64,000 bases of DNA from Plantactinospora mayteni (GTDB lineage Bacteria > Actinomycetota > Actinomycetes > Mycobacteriales > Micromonosporaceae), in contig NZ_BONX01000036.1 in assembly GCF_016862935.1 (NCBI RefSeq), positions 124,001-188,000 of the forward strand. Reading direction: 5' to 3'. Positions 36,255-43,508 of the stretch are shown here, in pieces. The notes under the pieces were generated by a model. That model saw only the letters and a program-made list of their open reading frames with translations, was not told where the DNA came from and did not search any database. A program made the translations under genes and the position numbers. Position 1 is the stretch's first letter. Each line of letters opens with the position of its first letter.

Positions 36255-37565
36255 GTGTCGCCTGACCGTCCCGTCGCGCCGCGCCCGATCAATCGATTGT
36301 CCCGTCGGCATCTGATGGCGTTGGCCGGGCTGGCCGCGGCCACACCGTTGGGTGTCGGGCTGCGACCGGCGCCGGCCGCCGCCGAGAGCGATGACGACGC
36401 CGCATACCAGCGGGCATTCCAGCAGTTGCTGGCGACCGATCCCGGCGTACTACCGCATGGCGAGCCCGGCCGGGAGTTTCTCTACCGCCCCCGGCAATTG
36501 CTGGTGGCCGACCCGGACACCCAACGCGTGATAACCGCGCTGCGGAAGGTCGGGCACCAGGTCACCCCGGGCGGTCGGTTCGCCGGCGTCACCCGGCTGC
36601 ACTTCGATCGGGAGGCCGACGTCCCGTCCGTGGTGACCAAACTGCGCGATCCCCAGCAGTGGCCCGGCCAGCCGGTCCCCCGGGTGCAACCGCACCACGT
36701 GCTACTGGGCTACGGCAACATCATGGGCAACCCGGGCGGCCCGCCGCAGGTCGCCGCCGCGCTGCCCGCGCCGGACCCGGCGCACGCCGGGGACGGCGCC
36801 GGGGTGACTGTCGGCATCTGCGACACCGGGGTCTGGCGACTGGCCGGCACCCGGCACCCGCAGTGGCTCGGCGGCAGCTACCTGCCGCAGGTCGACGACG
36901 AGGACCCGCTCTACCTGCACACCGACGTGCTCGGCCCGCAGGGCGGTCACGGCACCTTCGTCGCCGGAGTGGTCCGGCAGGCCGCCCCGGGCGTGCGGTT
37001 CGATCCCGAGCCGGCGCTGAACCCGATCGGCGTCGGTGACGAGGAGATGCTGGCGGCGGCCCTGGCCGCACTCAGCCCGCAGGTGTCGATCATCAACCTG
37101 TCGCTGGGTTGTCTCACTCAGGACGACCTGCCGCCGCTGCCGCTGACGAATGTCCTCGCCGCCCGGCCGGCGGGCGTCGTCGTGGTCGCGGCCACCGGCA
37201 ACACCGGTACCAACCGGCCGGCCTGGCCGGCCGCGCTGCCCGGAGTACTGGGGGTGGCCGCGGTCAGCCGGGGGACGACCGGGCTGGTGCCCGCCCCGTA
37301 CAGCGGCTTCGGGTCCTGGGTGGACGCGTGCGCCGACGGCGAGCGGACCAGCACCTACGTCGACGGCAGACTGCTGCTGCCGGGACGGCCCGCCAAGCAG
37401 TTCCTCGGGTACGCGGCCTGGGCCGGCACCTCCTTCGCGGCGGCACACGTCTCGGGCCGACTGGCCGCCGTGATGACCGCCACCGGGCTCGACGCCGAGC
37501 AGGCTCGCCAGTTCCTGCTCAGCCAGCCCGCCTGGCACCCCGGCTACGGCGTACTCGTTGACTGA
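36255..37565 (+). CDS. Tat-exported S8 (subtilisin-like) serine protease
   Basis: A 436-aa secreted protease. The signal peptide has the twin-arginine motif SRRHLM (Arg17, Arg18) and an AAA cleavage region near residue 43. The catalytic triad is complete: Asp190 (GICDTGVW), His232 (GGHGTFVAG), Ser393 (GTSFAAAHVSG), and the oxyanion Asn316 (ATGNTG). About 100 residues between signal and catalytic domain may form a propeptide. Start is the GTG at 36255 after GGAGG (4-nt spacing, short). Its 3' end overlaps the sigma-factor gene by 8 nt, so the two are coupled. Confidence 0.9.
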   Translation: MSPDRPVAPRPINRLSRRHLMALAGLAAATPLGVGLRPAPAAAESDDDAAYQRAFQQLLATDPGVLPHGEPGREFLYRPRQLLVADPDTQRVITALRKVGHQVTPGGRFAGVTRLHFDREADVPSVVTKLRDPQQWPGQPVPRVQPHHVLLGYGNIMGNPGGPPQVAAALPAPDPAHAGDGAGVTVGICDTGVWRLAGTRHPQWLGGSYLPQVDDEDPLYLHTDVLGPQGGHGTFVAGVVRQAAPGVRFDPEPALNPIGVGDEEMLAAALAALSPQVSIINLSLGCLTQDDLPPLPLTNVLAARPAGVVVVAATGNTGTNRPAWPAALPGVLGVAAVSRGTTGLVPAPYSGFGSWVDACADGERTSTYVDGRLLLPGRPAKQFLGYAAWAGTSFAAAHVSGRLAAVMTATGLDAEQARQFLLSQPAWHPGYGVLVD

Positions 37566-38253
37566 GCGTCCGGACCCGGCCACCTCTCCCGAGGCCGGCT
37601 CGGCGCCGGAGGTCCAGGCGACGGCCGAGGTCCTTGCCGGTCTGGTGTCCGCCGCAGCAGACGGTGACGAGTTCGCCTGGGCCGAGCTGGTCCGCCGCTA
37701 CACCCCGCTGGTGCTGTCGGTGATCCGCTCGCATCGGCTGAACCGGACCGACGCGGCCGATGTGCACCAGACCGTCTGGCTGCGTCTGGTGGAGCACCTG
37801 GGTCGGGTACGCGAGCCGGCCGCCCTGGCGACCTGGCTCGCCACCACCACCCGACGGGAGTGCTACCGGCTGGTCCGGGTCGGCCGGCGTACCCAGCCGT
37901 TCGACCCGCTCGACGACGTCGAGGCGAGCATCGGCGCCCTGCTGCCGCCGGACCTGACGGCCCCGGACGAGAACCTGCTCCGGGCGGAACGCCGGCAGGC
38001 GCTGCGGGACGGCTTCGGCCAGCTTCCGGCCCGCTGCCGGGAGTTGCTGTCCCTGCTGGTCGCCGATCCACCGACCAGCTACCGGGAGATCGCGGAACGG
38101 TTGGGCATGCCGATCGGCAGCATCGGCCCGTCGCAGGCGCGATGTCTGCGGAAGCTGCGCAACTCCCCCGCGCTCGCCGCGTTCGTCGGGGCGTCCTCGG
38201 ACGCCGAGGGGAGCGGAGGTGATCGCGATGGGGCAGTGGCCGCCGGCCGATGA
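37558..38253 (+). CDS. Sigma-70 family (ECF-like) RNA polymerase sigma factor
   Basis: A 231-aa sigma factor. Region 2 is WAELVRRYTPLVLSVIRSHRLN with DAADVHQTVWLRLVEHL, and region 4 is LPARCRELLSLLVADPPTSYREIAERLGMPIGS-like (helix-turn-helix). The N-terminal 25 residues are disordered-looking. Start is taken as the TTG at 37558, inside the subtilase gene; a later GTG would remove part of the tail only. It would direct RNA polymerase to an unknown regulon, plausibly this cassette. The small partner gene overlaps its 3' end by 26 nt. Confidence 0.87.
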   Translation: MTERPDPATSPEAGSAPEVQATAEVLAGLVSAAADGDEFAWAELVRRYTPLVLSVIRSHRLNRTDAADVHQTVWLRLVEHLGRVREPAALATWLATTTRRECYRLVRVGRRTQPFDPLDDVEASIGALLPPDLTAPDENLLRAERRQALRDGFGQLPARCRELLSLLVADPPTSYREIAERLGMPIGSIGPSQARCLRKLRNSPALAAFVGASSDAEGSGGDRDGAVAAGR

Positions 38254-38692
38254 CGACGCCCTGCTGCGCGAGCTGGGCGAGGCCCTACGCGATCCGGGAC
38301 CGCCGCCGGAGGAGTTCCTGGCCGCCGGCTACGCGGCGTTCAGCTGGCGGACCGTGGACGCCGAGTTGGCCCTCGCCGAACTGACCTTCGACTCGGCATG
38401 CGACCCGGAGCCCGCCGGGATGACCAGGTCCGCCGGCTCCGCCCGCGCCCTGGCGTTCCACGCCGGTCCGGTCGTCGTGGCGATCGAGGTGACCGGAACC
38501 GGCATCGTCGGCCAGATCTCTCCCGCTCGCAGCGGCCGGGTCCTCGTCCGTACCCCGCGCGGCCCGTACGAGGAGGTGCCAGTGGACGCCGTCGGCTTCT
38601 TCTCGCTGGGTCCGCCGCCGTCCGGTCCGGTCCAGTTGCACGCGCGGACCTCGGATTACGCGGTGGCGACCAGCTGGGTCTCGCTCCGCTGA
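38228..38692 (+). CDS. Small cytosolic partner of the sigma factor (unknown function)
   Basis: A 154-aa soluble protein. The N-terminal 45 residues are helical and contain the striking segment AAFSWRTVDAELALAELTFDS, which I associate with a family found next to sigma/CHAT/S8 genes in actinobacteria. The rest looks like a beta-sandwich (VVVAIEVTGTGIVGQISP, GPYEEVPVDAVGFFSL). No membrane helix is present. Its ATG at 38228 has GGAGG 8 nt upstream and overlaps the sigma gene, so equal production is likely. An anti-sigma role is possible but unproven. Confidence 0.8.
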   Translation: MGQWPPADDDALLRELGEALRDPGPPPEEFLAAGYAAFSWRTVDAELALAELTFDSACDPEPAGMTRSAGSARALAFHAGPVVVAIEVTGTGIVGQISPARSGRVLVRTPRGPYEEVPVDAVGFFSLGPPPSGPVQLHARTSDYAVATSWVSLR

Positions 38693-39086
38693 CCGACCCC
38701 GGACCACCAGCCACCGTCCGGGGCCGGCGAAGCGTCACTCCCGATCGGCCGGCGTCCCCGACCGGTGCTGCCCCGACCGGTGCTGCCCCGACCGGGCGGC
38801 CGGCGTACGTCCATCGCGGCCGAGGGCCGACGCACGCGGTGGCGGACCCGCGGTCGTACAAGAGCACCGTCGAGCGCCGTTGATACAAATTGGCGGGTAA
38901 TTCTTCCGCCCAGCATTCCGCCTTATTCGAGAATTACTCCCTCCCCGGCAAATGCGGGCACGCACGGCAATCGAATTCTTCGCCTATTTCATTGGCTTCG
39001 ACCATTGGATTAGAGTCATTCTGCCGGCCTAAGCGGAGCGCGCCCCGCACTACTCCCGCCCCAGTACCCGAGGAGAAGGAACCCCC
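38693..39086. other. 394-nt intergenic region: 15-bp tandem repeat and AT-rich leader
   Basis: 38756-38795 holds two and two-thirds copies of CCCCGACCGGTGCTG. From about 38880 to 39040 the base composition drops sharply (TTGATACAAATTGG, GGTAATTCTTCC, GGCAATCGAATTC), unlike anything else in the window. This is presumably the regulated promoter and leader of the secreted protein that follows. No open frame in this stretch looks coding. Confidence 0.6.
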
Positions 39087-40124
39087 ATGACCACTGCGAG
39101 TCCACGCCTGTTCCGAGCCCCCATAGTGTTGTTCGGCACGGTATTGGCGCTGCTGCTGACCGTCTCGACGAGCAGCGCCGCCCTGGGTAGCGGCGTCGGC
39201 GACGGGTCGAAGGCCGGCGCGGCGGTGTCCGCGCGTACGGACGCGTTCATGAAGGACATCGCGTCGGATGTCGGGAACGAGCCGCACGGCGCGATCTATT
39301 CGTCCTTCTTCAACAGCCCGGACGTCAAGATCTGCCCCAGCTGGATCGAGTGCGCGTCCCATACGAACCCGGTCGTCGGGTCGACCAGCTACATCTTCGT
39401 CAAGCTCCGGAACCCGGGCCCGTACGGTTCGGGGATCAGCTCCGGCACGCTGCGCGCGTACTACACCACCTCGGGTGGCGCCGCGAACTGGCCGGCACAC
39501 TGGACCCCGATCGGCTCCAAGAGCCTGCCGGTCGCGCCCGGCGAGACGGTCACCTCGATCGAATGGCCCAACGTGCCGTCCATCGGCCACTTCTGCCTGC
39601 TGCTCCGCTGGGAGTCCGCGACCGATCCGATGAACTTCGAGGGCACGGCGACGTCCATCAACACGCAGTACAACAACAACATCGTCTGGAAGAACGCCAA
39701 CACCGTCCCGGCCACCCCGGGTGGACCGCCGGTCGACCGGCCGTACGCGCTGGCGAACGCGCTGCCGGTGCCGGCGAACTTCGACCTCGTGTTCCGTCCC
39801 GCGGACCAGGTCGTGCCGGGGGTGAAGGTCGTGGTCGACCTCGGTCCGGAACTGTTCGAGCGCTGGGTGCGGGGCGGCCGAGCGGGTGAGGGCATCCGGG
39901 TGGTCGGTCGGACTCAACTGGAGGTCGACCCGGCTCGGGCAGAGATCAGGGACCTGCTGATCAATCCGGAGGAGCGCCCCGTCGTCAAGCTGAGCTTCTC
40001 GGCCGGTGACGCCGCGCAGAAGCCGTACGTGCTTCAGGTGCTACAGGTCGGACCGGCCCGTGAGGTCGGCGAGAAGTTCGTACTGGGTGGGGTGGACTAC
40101 ACCATCGTGTCGGCTCGGGGCTGA
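39087..40124 (+). CDS. Secreted protein with Ig-like/CARDB-like domain
   Basis: A 345-aa exported protein with a Sec signal peptide (hydrophobic stretch to about residue 33, cleavage near SSA-AL). Residues 70-200 look like a beta-sandwich with a single disulfide candidate (DVKICPSWIEC) and the pattern NPVVGSTSYIFVKLRNPGPYG, which I associate with CARDB-like modules found with extracellular proteases. The C-terminal third (FDLVFRPADQVVPGVKVVVD onward) is another beta-rich domain. ATG 39087 with GGAGAAGGA. It may be a target or partner of the upstream subtilase; this rests only on adjacency. Confidence 0.8.
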   Translation: MTTASPRLFRAPIVLFGTVLALLLTVSTSSAALGSGVGDGSKAGAAVSARTDAFMKDIASDVGNEPHGAIYSSFFNSPDVKICPSWIECASHTNPVVGSTSYIFVKLRNPGPYGSGISSGTLRAYYTTSGGAANWPAHWTPIGSKSLPVAPGETVTSIEWPNVPSIGHFCLLLRWESATDPMNFEGTATSINTQYNNNIVWKNANTVPATPGGPPVDRPYALANALPVPANFDLVFRPADQVVPGVKVVVDLGPELFERWVRGGRAGEGIRVVGRTQLEVDPARAEIRDLLINPEERPVVKLSFSAGDAAQKPYVLQVLQVGPAREVGEKFVLGGVDYTIVSARG

Positions 40125-40144
40125 CGGCAGAGGACACGAAGCCG

Positions 40145-40173
40145 GTGGGTCGGGGACGCGCTCCCCGGCCCAC
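40145..40173. terminator. Hairpin terminator after the secreted protein gene
   Basis: GTGGGTCGGGGA (40145-40156) pairs with TCCCCGGCCCAC (40162-40173) through 12 pairs including one G-U, with a CGCGC loop. It begins 21 nt after the stop. There is no T-run, as often in actinobacteria. Confidence 0.7.
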
Positions 40174-40214
40174 TGCCACGGCACGGCAGGCCGGCCCGTG
40201 GCACGCTGACCGGC

Positions 40215-40853
40215 ATGAGGATCTACGCCGATCGCTTTCCGACCGCCGCCCGTCAACTCCTCGCCGACCTGCTCGTCGTCGCCTGGATCTACCTCTGGAT
40301 CCGGGCCGCGATCTGGATGCACGACCTGGTGCAGAAGCTCGCCGTACCCGGACAGAAGCTGGAGGGGGCCGGCGGTGGACTGGCCGACAACCTGGCGGAC
40401 GCGAGTGGCAAGGTCGGCCGGGTGCCGGTGGTGGGTGACGACCTGACCTCGCCGTTCGAGAAGGCGGCCGGGGCGGCGCGGGCGATGGCCGAGGCGGGCC
40501 GGGACCAGCAGGAGCTGGTCGGGGAGTTGGCGTTGGCGCTGTCGCTGGCCCTGCTGGTGTTTCCGCTCGGCGTGGTGCTGTTGGGGTGGCTGCCGCTGCG
40601 GGTCCGGTGGATGCGGCGGGCGGGTGCGGCTCGGGCGTTGCGGTCGGCGCCGGCCGGGCGGGATCTGCTGGCGCTGCGGGCGCTGGCCAACCAGCCGATC
40701 CGGACGCTGACCCGGATCGATCCGGACGTGGCGCAGGCGTGGCGTCGGGGCGATGCCAAGGCGGTGGACGCGCTGGCCGCGCTGGAGCTGCGAGCGCTCG
40801 GCCTGCGACCCGCTCCGGCAGGCTCGCCGACGAGCGTTTCGAGGAGCATCTGA
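40215..40853 (+). CDS. Membrane protein of unknown function (212 aa)
   Basis: Two membrane regions: residues 15-35 (LLADLLVVAWIYLWIRAAIW) and about 105-130 (LALALSLALLVFPLGVVLL), separated by a roughly 70-residue amphipathic segment. The C-terminal 80 residues are charged and Ala/Leu-rich. No known catalytic motif. ATG 40215. The neighbours do not hint at a function. Confidence 0.78.
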   Translation: MRIYADRFPTAARQLLADLLVVAWIYLWIRAAIWMHDLVQKLAVPGQKLEGAGGGLADNLADASGKVGRVPVVGDDLTSPFEKAAGAARAMAEAGRDQQELVGELALALSLALLVFPLGVVLLGWLPLRVRWMRRAGAARALRSAPAGRDLLALRALANQPIRTLTRIDPDVAQAWRRGDAKAVDALAALELRALGLRPAPAGSPTSVSRSI

Positions 40854-40984
40854 CCAGACTCAAGGAAGAAGAGTCATGAGTGGCACATCACACGCGCCCC
40901 GCCCCGGCGGGTAGTGGTGGCCATAGGTGCGAAAGCGGGGCTTACCGGATGTTCCCCGAGCCGGGTGTCGGCGAGGCTCGGGGA

Positions 40985-42112
40985 ATGACGAAGATGCGTT
41001 TCAGTGGTGCCCTCGCCGGGGTGGCGGTCATCGCGATGGTCGCGTTGGCCGGGGGCGACGCGGCGTCCGCGTACCGGGCGGCGAGCGCCCCGGAACCGGC
41101 TGACCGGCCGGATGTCGTGGTCATCGGCACCGGCGGCACGATCGCCGGGATCGGCGAGAGCCGGGTCTCCTTCCAGAGCTACCAGCCCGGGGGACTGCCG
41201 ACCCGGGACCTGGTCGGCTTCCTGCAACCGGAGATCGGGCAGGTGGCGGACGTGTCGACAGTGGACTTCGGCGCCAAGGGATCGGGCGAGTACACGATCG
41301 CCGACTACCACGACCTGTCCCGGCTGGTCGACGAGCAGCTCAAGCGGGCAGACGCGGCCGTGGTCACCACGGGTACCCAGACCATGGAGGAGTTGGCCTA
41401 CTGGCTCGACCTGACCGTACGCAGCCCGAAACCGGTTGTCGTAACCGGAGCGATGCGCCCGTGGACGGTCGTCGGCAGCGACGGCCCGCCGAACCTGTAC
41501 AACGCGGTGCTGCTCGCGGCGAGTGGCCGTACGCGGTGCTTCGGCAGCGTGATCATGCTGAACGACGAGATCCTCGCCGCCCGGGACGCCACGAAGACCA
41601 GCACCACCCGACTGGACACCATGCGGTCGCCGGAGTTCGGCAGCCTCGGCACGGTCGACGAGCAACGGATCCGGCTGCTGCGCGCCCCCGCCCGGGTACG
41701 CGACTGTGACCGCCCACAGCACTGGCGCACGCCGTTCGACCTGGCCACGATCTCGCGCGAGCGGCTGCCCAGGGTCGAGGTCGTCTACACCTACGCCGAC
41801 GCCGCCGGTGAACCGGTGACCGCGCTGGTCGACGCCGGGGTGACCGGGCTGGTCTTCGCCGGTACGCCCTCGCCACGACAGTTCGAGGCGGCCATGCCGG
41901 CCATGGCCTCGGGCGTGACCGTGGTCGCGGCGAACCGGAACGTCACCGGCGCCGTCTACGACACCCCCGGCGCGGTGATCCCGGCCGAGGAGCTGCGGCC
42001 GCAGAAGGCGCGGTTGCTGCTGCTGCTCGCCCTCGCCCGCACCGACGACCCGGCGCAGGTCCGGGCCTGGTTCCAGCGGTACGGCGTACCGGAGTTCGAT
42101 CCGGTGGGGTGA
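40985..42112 (+). CDS. Exported type II L-asparaginase-like amidohydrolase with altered catalytic motif
   Basis: A 375-aa protein with an export signal (hydrophobic to about Ala29, ASA-like cleavage site) and the asparaginase fold. The first catalytic Thr is Thr52 (GTGGTIAG), and the lysine of the second triad is Lys204 (ARDATKTST). The usual HGTDT motif reads TGTQT (129-133), so the triad Asp is Gln132 and the preceding His is Thr. This could lower or shift activity. I begin at ATG 40985, where the signal peptide starts; 35 codons open upstream lack any export feature. It is not clearly in an operon with its neighbours. Confidence 0.85.
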   Translation: MTKMRFSGALAGVAVIAMVALAGGDAASAYRAASAPEPADRPDVVVIGTGGTIAGIGESRVSFQSYQPGGLPTRDLVGFLQPEIGQVADVSTVDFGAKGSGEYTIADYHDLSRLVDEQLKRADAAVVTTGTQTMEELAYWLDLTVRSPKPVVVTGAMRPWTVVGSDGPPNLYNAVLLAASGRTRCFGSVIMLNDEILAARDATKTSTTRLDTMRSPEFGSLGTVDEQRIRLLRAPARVRDCDRPQHWRTPFDLATISRERLPRVEVVYTYADAAGEPVTALVDAGVTGLVFAGTPSPRQFEAAMPAMASGVTVVAANRNVTGAVYDTPGAVIPAEELRPQKARLLLLLALARTDDPAQVRAWFQRYGVPEFDPVG

Positions 42113-42271
42113 GCCGGGCCGCACGACGGGCTCGCCGCCCACTCCACTCCCGACGGCAACACCGCTGGCCATCGTCGGTCCGGGCGGCCACAATAGCCGG
42201 GCGGACGGCATGATCGGCCGCCGGTGCACACCCGCCGCCACACCGCCGACGCCGTAGGTCAAAGGATTTCC

Positions 42272-43240
42272 GTGCACGGAAGACAGCAACCGCCGGACGC
42301 CTTCCCCCGCCGCCCGTTGGGCGTCACCGGGCTGCACGTCACCCCGGTCTGCGTCGGCGGCGGCCCGCTGGGCAGCATGCCGGGCCTCTTCGGGTACGAC
42401 GTCAGCGCGGAGCGCGGCACCGAGACCGCGCTCGCCGCGCTGACCGGCCCGTTCAACTTCCTCGACACCGCCGCCGGCTACAGCGACGGGGAGAGTGAGC
42501 GGCGGATCGGTGCGGCGCTGCTCCGGATCGGCGGCGTACCGGAGGGCTTCGTGCTCGCCACCAAGGTCGACCGGGACTTCACCACCGGCGCCTTCTCCGG
42601 CGACCAGATGCGCCGCTCCGCCGAGGGCAGCCTGGAACGGCTCGGCCTGGACCGGCTGCCGCTGGTCTATCTGCACGACCCGGAGAACGTCAGCTTCGAG
42701 GCCGGAATGGCGCCCGGCGGCCCGGTCGAGGCGCTGTTGGACATGCAGCGCGAGGGCGTGATCGGGCACCTCGGGGTGGCCGGCGGCCCGGTGGAGCTGA
42801 TGGCGCGATACCTGCGTACCGGGCACTTCGCGGCACTGATCACGCACAACCGGTGGACCCTGGTGGACCGGTCGGCCGGTGACCTGCTCGACGAGGCGGT
42901 CTCGCTCGGCGTCGGCGTGGTGAACGGGGCACCGTTCGGCGGCGGCGTGCTCGCCAAGGGCACCGCCACCTCCACGAAGTACGCCTACCGGCAGGCCGAC
43001 GACGAGGTGCTGCGCCGGATCAGGCTGATGGAGGCGGCGTGCGCGGCGCACGGCGTACCGATCGGGGCGGCGGCACTCCAGTTCTCCGTACGGGATCCCC
43101 GGATCACCTCGACCATCGTCGGAGTGTCCCGGCCGGAGCGGATCGCCGAGACCGCCCGCCTCGCCACCTGGGACATCCCCGACGAGTTGTGGGAGACGTT
43201 GGCCCCGCTCACCGCCCCGGAGGAGTTCTGGCGGTGGTGA
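42272..43240 (+). CDS. Aldo/keto reductase
   Basis: A 322-aa NADPH-dependent reductase of the D-threo-aldose/L-fucose dehydrogenase-like branch. The barrel begins at PRRPLGVTGLHVTPVCVGGG. The catalytic Asp and Tyr are in FLDTAAGYSDGESE, the Lys in ATKVDRD and the His in YLHDPE. The cofactor segment near the end is TSTIVGVSRPERIAE. Start is the GTG at 42272 after AAAGGA; a 48-bp-longer ATG version lacks a ribosome-binding site. Substrate unknown; no pathway partners adjoin it. Confidence 0.9.
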   Translation: MHGRQQPPDAFPRRPLGVTGLHVTPVCVGGGPLGSMPGLFGYDVSAERGTETALAALTGPFNFLDTAAGYSDGESERRIGAALLRIGGVPEGFVLATKVDRDFTTGAFSGDQMRRSAEGSLERLGLDRLPLVYLHDPENVSFEAGMAPGGPVEALLDMQREGVIGHLGVAGGPVELMARYLRTGHFAALITHNRWTLVDRSAGDLLDEAVSLGVGVVNGAPFGGGVLAKGTATSTKYAYRQADDEVLRRIRLMEAACAAHGVPIGAAALQFSVRDPRITSTIVGVSRPERIAETARLATWDIPDELWETLAPLTAPEEFWRW

Positions 43241-43306
43241 ACGGGCGGTCGCCGCACCGGGCGCCGGGCGTGCGCAGATGCCCGCCCGGCGCCGTCGGGT
43301 TGTACA

Positions 43307-43444
43307 TCAGCCACCGACCAGTTCCTGGCACACCCGACGGCGGATGATTTCCGGCAGCGGCAACCGCTCCTCGAAGACCTCCAGATGCCATCCGGTGCCG
43401 TGCACCTCGGCCGTCGTCTCGTCACCGAGTTTCATCATGACCAT
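43307..43444 (-). CDS. Possible 45-aa protein
   Basis: The reading from ATG 43444 gives a 45-residue, balanced-composition peptide (MVMMKLGDETT ... HLEVFEERLPLPEIIRRR ... ELVGG). Its moderate Arg/Pro content is unlike that of the many antisense readings. There is no ribosome-binding site, and it ends 66 nt after the convergent aldo/keto reductase. I do not recognise it. It could be the remnant of a larger regulator. Confidence 0.35.
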   Translation of the reverse strand: MVMMKLGDETTAEVHGTGWHLEVFEERLPLPEIIRRRVCQELVGG

Positions 43445-43508
43445 GGTCGCGGAGCATATAGACCGACTACGACGCTCCTGCGGCATTCGCCCCTCGTCGG
43501 GCGGGCGC

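Noticed and set aside
42109-42137. Terminator hairpin after the asparaginase-like gene
   Set aside because: Only an 8-bp stem with a wobble and a 12-nt loop overlapping the stop codon; too weak to list.
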